DNA of 57,831 nucleotides from Flavobacterium ginsenosidimutans (GTDB lineage Bacteria; Bacteroidota; Bacteroidia; Flavobacteriales; Flavobacteriaceae). Position numbers and translations under genes: made by a program. The notes beneath the pieces are model-generated. The model saw only the letters and a program-made list of their open reading frames with translations. It did not search any database and was not told the DNA's origin. Below are positions 1-6,904 of this stretch, in pieces. Position 1 is the stretch's first letter; each line of letters begins with the position of its first letter. The stretch spans positions 1 through 57,831 of the forward strand of contig NZ_QJRJ01000061.1 in NCBI RefSeq assembly GCF_003254625.1, written 5' to 3'.

Positions 1-13
1 TTAAGTTTTTTTT

Positions 14-150
14 ACCGCAAAGACGCAAAGAATTACGCAAAGTTCGCAAAGTTTTTTTCACAAAGCTTTGCGAACTTTGCGTTTTTATAAACCTCTTGCA
101 TAATAATTCTTAGCGTGCTTTGCGTAAATCTTAGCGCACTTTGCGGTTAA
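14..150. repeat. Interspersed palindromic repeat, CGCAAAG family (copy A)
   Basis: The block starts ACCGCAAAG and ends CTTTGCGGTTAA, and its interior is full of TTCGCAAAG and its complement CTTTGCGAA. The whole unit is an imperfect inverted repeat able to fold into a long cruciform or RNA hairpin. Related copies lie at 921-1074, 31346-31466, 31705-31823, 32694-32884 and 32900-33018. The rest of 1-391 holds no gene; 151-391 is AT-rich leader for the gene at 392. Confidence 0.85.
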
Positions 151-391
151 AAAACTCACTGCTTTTTGTAAATAAATCCTTAACCCATTGTAAACTTAAA
201 ATCAAGCAAAACATTAAAAAATAATTAACGAATTAACTAAAACAATAAAAATAATTCACATTTTAACCTATAACGGTTTCGTAAATGAGAATATAGCATA
301 GAAATCGGAAAATACAGTTGCGCTTTTTCATGTATTACATAAGTAATTTAGCATCAGAGAATTAGAACTAATAATTTAAAAACTAAGTACC

Positions 392-793
392 ATGAAAAAG
401 ATTGCAAAAATGAGTTTAGTAGCTGCGTTGCTTTTCACAGGAATTAGCACTTACGCAATTGATGGAACGTCGGAGTTTACTCTTCACGTAATGAAAGCTA
501 ATGGAAAACTGATTACTTTCGCACTTAACAAAGTACAGAAAGCCAACTTAGCAATTTATGACAAGGACGGAACACTTATTTACTCTGAAACTGCTTCAGG
601 TAAAGAAGGAATTTTAAGAACTTTTAGTCTAGAAGAATTTCCAGAAGGAACTTACTTCTTAGAAGTTGAAGACAGCGTAAAAAAAGCGAAATACGAGATC
701 ACAATTGGTGATACTGCTTCTTTATCAAGAAATGCAGTTTCTTATGCTTACAAAGCTGGTTTCGCTAAAAATTCGAGCGTTGCTGCACGCTAA
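392..793 (+). CDS. Secreted beta-fold protein, paralog of 1381-1767
   Basis: A 133-residue protein with an N-terminal Sec signal (charged MKK, hydrophobic core, likely cleavage after TYA around residue 22). The mature part reads as short beta strands (FTLHVMKANGKLITFALN, LAIYDKDGTLIYSE, EFPEGTYFLEVE), recalling the beta-sandwich of type IX sorting domains, although the protein has no long cargo and the fold is not proven. It is a clear paralog of the gene at 1381, which shares the FP(E/A)GTY(F/V)LEV segment. It is probably monocistronic, between a repeat upstream and a terminator at 863. Function unknown; exported location is inferred. Confidence 0.85.
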   Translation: MKKIAKMSLVAALLFTGISTYAIDGTSEFTLHVMKANGKLITFALNKVQKANLAIYDKDGTLIYSETASGKEGILRTFSLEEFPEGTYFLEVEDSVKKAKYEITIGDTASLSRNAVSYAYKAGFAKNSSVAAR

Positions 794-862
794 TTTTTAT
801 ACTCCAAAAAGGTATAAAATAAGGTTAGAAAAAATTAAAAATAACATTTTTATTGTTTAAGA

Positions 863-898
863 AACAGCTCTTGGTTGGTTACAGAGCTGTTTTTTTTT
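863..898 (+). terminator. Rho-independent terminator of the 392-793 gene
   Basis: The stem AACAGCTC/GAGCTGTT with a 13-nt loop is followed by a run of T. It lies 70 bp past the stop codon. Confidence 0.85.
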
Positions 899-920
899 GC
901 TTTATACTTATATTTTTTTT

Positions 921-1074
921 ACCGCAAAGTTCGCAAAGATTTTTGTTTAAGATTTCGCAAGCTCAAAATTCACAAAATTTTATCCATATAGCTTTGTGAA
1001 CTTTTTTATTTTATAAAATTACTGGAAAGAAACTTAGCGTGCTTTGCGAAAATCTTAACGCACTTTGCGGTTAA
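921..1074. repeat. Interspersed palindromic repeat, CGCAAAG family (copy B)
   Basis: Same termini as copy A (ACCGCAAAG ... CTTTGCGGTTAA) with a diverged centre. It fills part of the 587-bp gap before the gene at 1381. The remainder, 1075-1380, holds no gene; a TAAATTTG hexamer-plus at 1321-1328 fits the Bacteroidota -7 element TAnnTTTG. Confidence 0.8.
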
Positions 1075-1320
1075 ATTAATATAGCATTTTTGCTTATAGA
1101 GCTGTTTTTTTCATTTCTAAAATTGATGAAAAATGAATTTCAGCCTGAATTAAGAAAAGTATTCTGATTAATAAAATAAGTGACTTTAAAACACTTAAAA
1201 AAATATCAAAATTTTTAAAACCGCGAGCCCAGTAATTACGTACATAGTTCAAACAAAATGCAGAAATAGTTTCAATTCAGCAAGTTAAGCGTTAAAAAAT
1301 GCCAATTTGTTGCTAAAAAT

Positions 1321-1328
1321 TAAATTTG
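1321..1328 (+). promoter_or_regulatory. Possible -7 promoter element of the 1381 gene
   Basis: TAAATTTG matches the Bacteroidota consensus TAnnTTTG and lies 53 bp before the ATG. A well-spaced -33 partner is not obvious, so the call is tentative. Confidence 0.4.
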
Positions 1329-1380
1329 TATTTGTAGTTTTACGCGTTCCACATTTAGTAATTAACAATTTAAAAAAAAC

Positions 1381-1767
1381 ATGACAAAATTTACCAAAGC
1401 TGGTTTAGTTGCTGCCTTTTTTTTAGCGACTGTGTTTACCTATGCCATTGAAGGAAAAGGTGATTATATTTTAAACATCAAAACAGGAAACGGAAAAGTA
1501 GTTAGTTTTACTTTGGATACTGTAGAAAATGCATCTTTCTCTATCTATGATGAGAATCACAACTTACTTTATGCGGGAGAATCTGCAGCTGACAAGTTAG
1601 AAGTTTCAAAAACAATTAGTTTAGAAAGTTTTCCTGCAGGAACTTATGTTCTTGAAGTGAAAGCAAATGACAAAGTTGCGAAACACGAAATTAAAGTTGC
1701 TGCTAAAAAGGTTAAGACTGTAAAGTTAGACCAATCTGCTAATCAGAGTCCATCTTTCCGTCGTTAA
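1381..1767 (+). CDS. Secreted beta-fold protein, paralog of 392-793
   Basis: A 128-residue exported protein with a signal peptide ending near TYA (residue 22). It has the same architecture as its neighbour: short beta strands with GNGKVVSFTLD, SIYDENHNLLYAG and FPAGTYVLEVK. The C-terminus is Lys/Arg-rich and the last residues are RR. The pair is most simply explained by duplication, with separate promoters and terminators and a CGCAAAG repeat between the copies. The family is seen in Flavobacterium genomes as hypothetical; a role in the envelope is inferred only from export. Confidence 0.85.
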   Translation: MTKFTKAGLVAAFFLATVFTYAIEGKGDYILNIKTGNGKVVSFTLDTVENASFSIYDENHNLLYAGESAADKLEVSKTISLESFPAGTYVLEVKANDKVAKHEIKVAAKKVKTVKLDQSANQSPSFRR

Positions 1768-1792
1768 TTTTTTTGCCCTAAAAAATTGAAAA

Positions 1793-1822
1793 AGCAGCTC
1801 GTACCAGGAGCTGCTTTTTTTA
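1793..1822. terminator. Bidirectional terminator between convergent genes
   Basis: The stem AGCAGCTC/GAGCTGCT is flanked by A-run and T-run, so it works for the + gene ending at 1767. It also touches the stop codon of the minus gene ending at 1820. Confidence 0.85.
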
Positions 1823-2248
1823 TTTTATTTCTTTTCTGAGAGTAGAACCAATTTTAACGAGTTTCCAAAAAACTTCAGCTTCATTGGTTATGATTATTTT
1901 TTGAGATTTCTGGTAAAATGACGAATGTCCAAAAGCATAGATATAATCCAATAAATCAATTAATTTGAAGCTTTGTCTGTATTCTGGTCTTATTTCATCG
2001 CTATTCACAAAACAAACGTTTCCCGATTCTTGTTCATCTAAAAACAATAATTTTAAATGATCTGAAAACTTCGTAATTATAGTATTATTTATAATAGATT
2101 TTTGGAATAAAGAATGAAGCATAAAAGACGATTCTGTGCAATTCTGCTGTATTTTTTGGATGTAAAGCTCCAAATCAGCATTAGCAGAAAATGCAATTTT
2201 ATTGTCCTGCAAAGCTTCTATTTTACTGAAATATTCCTGTATTGTCAT
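1820..2248 (-). CDS. Hypothetical cytoplasmic protein
   Basis: A 142-residue protein with no signal peptide or membrane segment. It is mixed helical, beginning MTIQEYFSKIEALQDNK and ending KLVKIGSTLRKEIK. No motif was recognised. Its stop overlaps the shared terminator with the convergent gene at 1381. The ATG at 2248 is the only reasonable start. It is unrelated to its exported neighbours; I cannot assign a function. Confidence 0.7.
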   Translation of the reverse strand: MTIQEYFSKIEALQDNKIAFSANADLELYIQKIQQNCTESSFMLHSLFQKSIINNTIITKFSDHLKLLFLDEQESGNVCFVNSDEIRPEYRQSFKLIDLLDYIYAFGHSSFYQKSQKIIITNEAEVFWKLVKIGSTLRKEIK

Positions 2249-2444
2249 TTTGATTTCTTTACTGATATAAAGTTAAATCATAAATTTTACATTAAAATGC
2301 AGAAAATCAGCCATTTTTATGGCACTCAACAAAATAAGAAACCAAAAATGACGTTCTATGATTGATTACAGCAGCTTTTTGGCTGTCAAATTATTTTCAA
2401 AAACAATTAAAAACACGATAATACCACGCCCCAAACAAATACTC

Positions 2445-2822
2445 ATGCAAAAGAAACTTCTCACCTTAGTGTTCTTAATTGTGCTTTCATTTGAGGCTTC
2501 TGCTCAAAATGAAGTTTATATAACAGAAAAAGTCAGCGACAAATATGCTTATGTCGATGCCATAAAAATCTACGAAAAAGTCGCTGCAAAAGGCTATAAA
2601 TCTGTAGACTTGTTTCAGAAACTAGGAAATTCATCTTACTCCAAATATAAACTAGACAAAGCCGCCGAATGGTATGGCGAACTATTTGCTCTAACCTTAG
2701 ATTTAGATCCAATTTATTATTACCGTTATGCAGAATCTCTACGTTTCATTTGCGAAAACGAAAAAGCTGATGCCATAATGGAAAAATTAAAACGCAAACC
2801 AAAAGCGATAGCGAAAAGTTAA
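2445..2822 (+). CDS. Orphan N-terminal TPR module of an OmpA-family protein
   Basis: The frame is open from 2358, but the ATG at 2445 gives a proper Sec signal (KKLLTLVFLIVLSFEASAQ), so 125 residues are called. The mature part is two TPR-like helical hairpins (YAYVDAIKIYEKVAAKGY, LDKAAEWYGELFAL, YYYRYAESLRFICENEKAD). In Flavobacteria this segment is normally the first 120 or so residues of larger TPR/PD40/OmpA proteins, related to the type IX secretion component PorE. Here it ends in a clean stop followed by a terminator, with no PD40 or OmpA part downstream. It is either a truncated relic or a free-standing periplasmic TPR protein. Confidence 0.75.
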   Translation: MQKKLLTLVFLIVLSFEASAQNEVYITEKVSDKYAYVDAIKIYEKVAAKGYKSVDLFQKLGNSSYSKYKLDKAAEWYGELFALTLDLDPIYYYRYAESLRFICENEKADAIMEKLKRKPKAIAKS

Positions 2823-2847
2823 TTCAATAGAATTTATTATAAAAAAA

Positions 2848-2877
2848 AACCTCTCAGATTATGAGAGGTTTTTTTTA
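2848..2877 (+). terminator. Rho-independent terminator
   Basis: The stem AACCTCTCA/TGAGAGGTT is followed by a T-run, 25 bp after the TPR gene. Confidence 0.9.
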
Positions 2878-2892
2878 TTTAAATCACAATCT

Positions 2893-2996
2893 TGTCATTT
2901 CGACCGAAGGGAGAAATCACACAACTAATTCCGTAAAGATTAGCAATTTATAATATCGAGCTTCTAGTGCGATTTCTCCCTTCGGTCGAAATGACA
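2893..2996. repeat. Interspersed inverted repeat, TGTCATTTCGA family
   Basis: The ends are TGTCATTTCGACCGAAGG and its reverse complement, about 104 bp apart. A second full copy is at 4679-4781, and partial or tandem copies lie at 49705-49753 and 50780-51153. The imperfect palindrome is non-coding. Confidence 0.85.
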
Positions 2997-3048
2997 AAAC
3001 TGTATGCAATTTTATCATTTTTGCTGAAACAAAGAGCTACCTTTCTGT

Positions 3049-3666
3049 TTAAAAATTGAATTGAAACTCATTTCCCTCCGGAGGATAACCAGCGTTCCAT
3101 TCAAGGGTAATAATATTAGATGCATATTCTTCCATATTATCAAAACAATGCAATAAAATTGCCGAACCATTATCTTGTTTCACAATTCCTTCTATTGCTT
3201 TAAAGGAATACTCATAACCTTCATCATCCAATGCTCCAAGATCAAATACAATATCTTTCTTTTTTGAAAGAGCCGCATATAGAGTTAACAGCTTTTTAGG
3301 CGTGCCTGGAATTTTCTCTAATCTTGTTTCGGGCGTTATCCATTTCCATTTATCTTCAAATATTTTTTGACATAATGGACTCTTAAGATTTGCATTTTTC
3401 TTAAGGTATCTTTTTACTGTTAAAGGGAAAAAAGTATCCCTGAAGGAAGATCTTTTAAAATACTCAACAAAGGTCATTTTTCTATACAAGGTCACGTTTT
3501 CATGCTTGATTTTACCACAAAAAATATCCCTGAGAAAAATCTCTGCATCGTATAAATGTTTTCCGTTGTACAAATACAAAACGATTATTTCACCTTCATA
3601 CAAAGTAAAAGGCGGTATATAATAAGTATCTGTCTTAATTCCTTTATTTTCTAAGACTATTTTCAA
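3049..3666 (-). CDS. Degenerate ABC-ATPase-like protein without Walker A
   Basis: A 205-residue protein that appears to start at TTG (3666), just after a terminator; the next Met lies far inside. The layout follows an ABC ATPase. LYEGEIIVLYLYNGKH (23-38) sits where GEIVxLxGxNGSGKS would be, but the P-loop Lys/Ser are gone. TPKKLLTLYAALSKKKDIVFDLG (about 122-144) parallels the signature-to-Walker-B stretch, with D-L-G-A instead of DEP. SAILLHCFDNMEEYASNIITLEW parallels the H-loop strand. The missing P-loop suggests a non-hydrolysing pseudo-ATPase. Distant homology is inferred by eye, and the TTG start is uncertain. Confidence 0.6.
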   Translation of the reverse strand: MKIVLENKGIKTDTYYIPPFTLYEGEIIVLYLYNGKHLYDAEIFLRDIFCGKIKHENVTLYRKMTFVEYFKRSSFRDTFFPLTVKRYLKKNANLKSPLCQKIFEDKWKWITPETRLEKIPGTPKKLLTLYAALSKKKDIVFDLGALDDEGYEYSFKAIEGIVKQDNGSAILLHCFDNMEEYASNIITLEWNAGYPPEGNEFQFNF

Positions 3667-3689
3667 TAATTGGAAAGTTTTAAAATGAG

Positions 3690-3718
3690 AAAAGCACCCG
3701 CCGTGGCAGATGCTTTTT
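3690..3718 (-). terminator. Terminator of the XRE regulator gene
   Basis: AAAAGCA and TGCTTTT flank a GC-rich inner stem. It lies between the end of the XRE gene (3734) and the start of the next minus-strand gene. Confidence 0.65.
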
Positions 3719-3733
3719 ATTTCTATTCAATTA

Positions 3734-4141
3734 CTATTTCTCTTTTAGCAATTTTTCTAAATATTCTATTTTGTCTTTTTCTGACTGAAGCAAACGTTCG
3801 TAAAGCTTTTTATTTTCTTCTACCGTTTCCATTAATTTATCTAACGGATTGAAAGTGCAATTATTAAGTCCGAAATAATTATTGGGACTTTCATTAAAAG
3901 TATTGAAATAATTAATTGCCGCTTCGTCCGAAAAATTCTTAATTGCTTCAACTGTTACACCAAGTGCTTTTGCAACCTCAACTAGTTTTTCGTCATCAAT
4001 AGTTTCGCTATTTTCCATAGCCGAAATCGCCTGCTGATTTGTTCCTAAAGCTTGTGCCAAAGCTTCCTGTTTCATATCACGAAGTTCACGAATACGGCTT
4101 ATTTTTCGCCCTATATGATTTGGTTTTGTTAGTGTGCTCAT
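3734..4141 (-). CDS. XRE-family HTH regulator with C-terminal coiled coil
   Basis: A 135-residue protein. Residues about 10-68 form a classical HTH_3 domain (IGRKISRIRELRDMKQEALAQ ... LGTNQQAISAMENS ... LVEVAKALGVTVEAI). The C-terminal ~35 residues (MEENKKLYERLLQSEKDKIEYL-like heptads) predict a coiled coil for dimerisation. It is divergent from the 104-residue protein at 4334, with a 192-bp AT-rich spacer that probably holds the shared operator. The same pairing of an HTH gene with a homologue of that small protein recurs at 49012-49678. DNA-binding repressor function is a family inference. Confidence 0.9.
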   Translation of the reverse strand: MSTLTKPNHIGRKISRIRELRDMKQEALAQALGTNQQAISAMENSETIDDEKLVEVAKALGVTVEAIKNFSDEAAINYFNTFNESPNNYFGLNNCTFNPLDKLMETVEENKKLYERLLQSEKDKIEYLEKLLKEK

Positions 4142-4333
4142 AATTCAAAGATAATAATAAAGTGTCAAAATCGGTAAAATGTAAAAAACAGATTTTACGC
4201 CGTGCGATACGACAAAAAATGATTTGGTACAGAAAAATCTATTTCTTCCTTCGCCGAATCAAACAAAAGTACAATTTTTCTTATAATATTTTTATAAAAG
4301 TCAAATTGTAAACTATTTAAAAATATACGCCTT

Positions 4334-4648
4334 ATGGAAACGAACCAAACAGAAAAGCTACAAAAACTGCAAAAATTAACCGCTCAGTATTTTACAACGC
4401 TAAAACCAACCAATGAAGCCAATTCTTATACCGCACAATTTAAAGTGGTCAATTATTTAGAACTCGGCTGCCTCATTACCGATTTACTCAAATTATGCAT
4501 TCTGGCACTTGATAATGATATGCATAATTTTTCTAAAAAAGATAAAAGTGCAACTATTAATGTGAGTCTTATTTTAGAAACGATTCTGCATTTGTTTCCT
4601 ATGGATGAAATGGAGTTTTTGGGGTTTGTTGGGGAGGTTGTTGAATAG
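4334..4648 (+). CDS. Conserved ~104-aa protein, paralog of 49012-49329
   Basis: A small cytoplasmic protein with no signal or membrane segment. It aligns along its whole length with the minus-strand gene at 49012. Shared blocks are YFTTLKP, a central L(V/I)(S/T)DLLK followed by an L-D/N-D segment, and a C-terminal L(F/L)P(M/E)DEME(F/L)L. Both copies are transcribed away from an XRE-type HTH gene, here at 3734-4141. The linkage suggests the HTH protein controls or binds this protein. A toxin-antitoxin reading is possible but has no direct motif support. Confidence 0.8.
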   Translation: METNQTEKLQKLQKLTAQYFTTLKPTNEANSYTAQFKVVNYLELGCLITDLLKLCILALDNDMHNFSKKDKSATINVSLILETILHLFPMDEMEFLGFVGEVVE

Positions 4649-4678
4649 TTATATTTCAACCCAATTAACACACACTCT

Positions 4679-4781
4679 TGTCATTTCGACGAAAGGAGAA
4701 ATCACACAAGTAATTCCGCAAAGATTTGTGACTTGCTTTGTCGAGTTTCGAGTGTGATTTCTCCCTTCGGTCGAAATGACA
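4679..4781. repeat. Interspersed inverted repeat, TGTCATTTCGA family (copy 2)
   Basis: Same inverted ends as 2893-2996 (TGTCATTTCGA ... TCGAAATGACA), with ATTCCGCAAAGATTTGTGAC inside. It is non-coding; the open frames across it are artefacts of the repeat. Confidence 0.85.
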
Positions 4782-4808
4782 AACTTTATGGAATTTTGTT
4801 GTTTTGCT

Positions 4809-4859
4809 GGCGCTAGCGTCTCGCTCGTGCATTACTTTGCGTCCACGAGCGAGACGCTC
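4809..4859. repeat. Short GC-rich inverted repeat
   Basis: AGCGTCTCGCTCGTG and its near reverse complement CACGAGCGAGACGCT are about 20 bp apart. A related fragment occurs at 50320-50356. It is a palindromic intergenic element immediately after the larger repeat. Confidence 0.75.
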
Positions 4860-4986
4860 CCACAATTAAAGGAGGAATAATTAACTTTAATTTATCTTAT
4901 TAACAAGATTTTTGTTAACAAACAATAAGCTATCTTTATAATATAACAAATGAATTAAGTAAGTTTGGGTCATAATTCAAATTTAC

Positions 4987-5868
4987 ATGACATTTAATTA
5001 TTACGAAATTGGAAAAATTCTTTGGAATAGTTTTTTAGCCGCTTTTAAATGGAATATTTGGAAGTGGTTTTTTGGAAGTATTGGTGCATTTGGAGCGACT
5101 TTTCTAATAGGTAAAAATCTATTTAAATTAGATCTTCAAGAATCTATTATTTGGGGAGCCATTATTATTATTATTTTATTTCTTTTAAGGTTTGTTCTTA
5201 TTTTTTTTAAAGAAAGTTTGAAATACTTTCATGAACAATATAAAAATTCAAATTATGGAGATGCTATCATTTTATTAAATGAATGTTTCGCCGCTATGCA
5301 TAATTATAGAAAAACTCCTGGTCATGATGATGAGGAATTTGTAAAAAGCATGTTATTATTGTGTAATAATTTAAAAATAATTTTTACAAATCTAGTAAAA
5401 GCCGAATGTTCTGTATCTATTAAAGTTCCAATTGCGGATGATTCAATAAAACCTCAAACTTTATTATCTAATTTAGTTAGAGATATAGATCATCGACCAA
5501 GAGATACTGAGCAGTATTCGAAAATTGAGCACTCATTATTAGGAAATACAGCTTTTAGTTATTGTCTTAATAAAGTATCAATTAAATCTAAAAAAAAATG
5601 TTATAAAAACAATAACGTAAACAAAACGGAAAATTACGAAAATACTAGTAAACAGTGTTATGAAAAAGAAGTGTTGCCTTATAATAGTGAACTTGTATAT
5701 CCTATAACTCCAATTATTGATGGAAATCATATTTGTTTAGGGTTTATATGTATTGATTCAGTAAAAACGAATGCATTTGGTAGCAAATATGAAATTGCAA
5801 TTTTAGAAGGAGTTGCAGATGGAATATTTGATATCATAAATGAGAGAAATCAATTCAAAATACAATAG
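4987..5868 (+). CDS. Two-TM membrane protein with cytoplasmic GAF-like domain
   Basis: A 293-residue protein. The N-terminus has aromatic/amphipathic residues 1-27, then two membrane segments at about 28-46 and 53-76, followed by a soluble domain. The last 70 residues (LVYPITPIIDGNHICLGFIC, then IDSVKTNAFGSKYEIAILEG and VADGIFDII) resemble the end of a GAF domain: a conserved I-C-I-D strand, then the E-x-x-I-L-x-x-V-A-D helix. A Lys/Asn-rich loop (about 200-225) interrupts it. It is followed after 3 bp by the gene at 5872, so the two form one unit. A membrane-tethered sensor is inferred; the ligand is unknown. Confidence 0.75.
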   Translation: MTFNYYEIGKILWNSFLAAFKWNIWKWFFGSIGAFGATFLIGKNLFKLDLQESIIWGAIIIIILFLLRFVLIFFKESLKYFHEQYKNSNYGDAIILLNECFAAMHNYRKTPGHDDEEFVKSMLLLCNNLKIIFTNLVKAECSVSIKVPIADDSIKPQTLLSNLVRDIDHRPRDTEQYSKIEHSLLGNTAFSYCLNKVSIKSKKKCYKNNNVNKTENYENTSKQCYEKEVLPYNSELVYPITPIIDGNHICLGFICIDSVKTNAFGSKYEIAILEGVADGIFDIINERNQFKIQ

Positions 5869-5871
5869 AAA

Positions 5872-6162
5872 ATGGCTCAAAAAAAGATTAATCTAGAAAA
5901 ATTTAATGCTATCGAGATGATATCATCAAATGAAGAGAATGCAATTTATAGAGTATTAGTTTCGCCAAATTCGTTAAAAAATATGACTGCAGAAGAGAAA
6001 CAAAAATTAAAACGAAACATTACAGATACAACTGTTCAGTTTTTCGATGTAAACGACCTAAATAGATTGAAAAAAATTGAAGAGGATATAACATGTGAGT
6101 ATAAAGACAACAAAAAGAAGAAAAACTTATTTGAGTTTCTATATAATTTTTTAGAAATTTAG
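5872..6162 (+). CDS. Hypothetical partner of the GAF-like membrane protein
   Basis: A 96-residue, Lys/Glu/Asn-rich soluble protein starting 3 bp after the stop of the membrane gene, so almost certainly co-transcribed and possibly translationally coupled. The N-terminal half looks like a small alpha/beta unit (FNAIEMISSNEENAIYRVLV, then PNSLKNMTAEEKQKLKRNI). No family was recognised. Tight linkage suggests the two proteins act together. Confidence 0.75.
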   Translation: MAQKKINLEKFNAIEMISSNEENAIYRVLVSPNSLKNMTAEEKQKLKRNITDTTVQFFDVNDLNRLKKIEEDITCEYKDNKKKKNLFEFLYNFLEI

Positions 6163-6280
6163 TCTTCAAGCCATATTTCATAATACTTACATAACAAACT
6201 TCAATTGTTGTTTATTCATATGAATGATTTTTATTTTTTTATGATATAAATAAATGCTTTAAAAAACAATCAACAACAAA

Positions 6281-6320
6281 AACGCACTTGATTAAATAAT
6301 CAAGTGCGTTTTAAATTTTT
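6281..6320. terminator. Bidirectional terminator, displaced former icmF terminator
   Basis: The stem AACGCACTTGATT/AATCAAGTGCGTT has a 4-nt loop, with A-run before and T-run after. It now ends the 4987-6162 unit. Before insertion of the adjacent element it would also have ended the minus-strand icmF-type gene, whose 3' 21 bp are copied at 6332. Confidence 0.85.
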
Positions 6321-6331
6321 AATTTTATATT

Positions 6332-6352
6332 CTACATATTCCTTCTATACTG
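6332..6352. other. attL: 21-bp direct repeat at left end of integrative element
   Basis: The 21 bases beginning CTACATATTCCTTC are identical to 20432-20452, the last 21 bp (including stop) of the icmF-type gene. Flanking bases differ on both sides, so the repeat is exactly 21 bp. This is the displaced gene end plus core site. Confidence 0.92.
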
Positions 6353-6379
6353 TTTTACCTATTGTTTATTGGGAAATAA

Positions 6380-6405
6380 TACACTTTTAGTCAACCATTA
6401 GTCAA
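6380..6405. promoter_or_regulatory. Putative integrase arm-type sites, left
   Basis: TACACTTTTAGTCAAC is followed by a second TTAGTCAA. The same 26-nt pattern with two mismatches and in the same orientation lies at 20306-20331 beside the right att site. Symmetric placement at both ends suggests binding of the integrase N-terminal arm domain. Confidence 0.65.
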
Positions 6406-6454
6406 TAAAATAAGTATTTTTAAAACATTTCAGAAATGTTTAGAGTATAACCTT

Positions 6455-6736
6455 TTAGGTGAGTCTAATTAATCGTATGATTTCCATTCTATCAGTCTGA
6501 ATTGAAATCAAAATTACATTAGCAACATTTTCGCTTTTAACAAGCGTTATATTTTTTGATAATTCTATTGTTTTTTCGCTTTCAATCCAAGTTGTTTTTT
6601 CAGAATAAATTACTTTAGTGTAAAATTGTTTATGCTCTGTATCAATATTTGTTGCCAACGAAATATCATTATTCTCAATAACCAACTTATAGTATTCATT
6701 ATACCAAGTCCCAATTAAATCATTTTGTACTATCAT
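6455..6736 (-). CDS. Hypothetical 93-aa protein at element left end
   Basis: A small soluble protein rich in beta strands: DLIGTWYNEYYKLVIENND, then FYTKVIYSEKTTWIE, then KNITLVKSENVANVILISIQ. The start LIGTWYNEYYKL resembles the first strand of lipocalin-like domains, but there is no signal peptide and the protein is short. It is the element gene closest to attL and reads toward it. No function assigned. Confidence 0.65.
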   Translation of the reverse strand: MIVQNDLIGTWYNEYYKLVIENNDISLATNIDTEHKQFYTKVIYSEKTTWIESEKTIELSKNITLVKSENVANVILISIQTDRMEIIRLIRLT

Positions 6737-6775
6737 ATTCTATTTAATATATTTTTTTATCTAAAAAATTACCCC

Positions 6776-6799
6776 CGACTCTATTTTCCTATAGAGTCG
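6776..6799 (-). terminator. Weak hairpin after the 6905-7699 gene
   Basis: CGACTCTAT/ATAGAGTCG with a 6-nt loop lies 105 bp past the stop of the minus gene. The U-tract is poor, so this may be a processing site rather than a terminator. Confidence 0.45.
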
Positions 6800-6904
6800 T
6801 TAGGATGAATTTCAAAAATACAAATTTACAATTTATGACTAAGTATAATTTAACAAACTCAAATAATTTAATTACCAATAACATGCTTAAATCAAACATC
6901 TAAA

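Noticed and set aside
4665..4865. 66-codon minus-strand frame at 4665-4865
   Set aside because: It lies entirely inside the TGTCATTTCGA repeat and the GC-rich palindrome.
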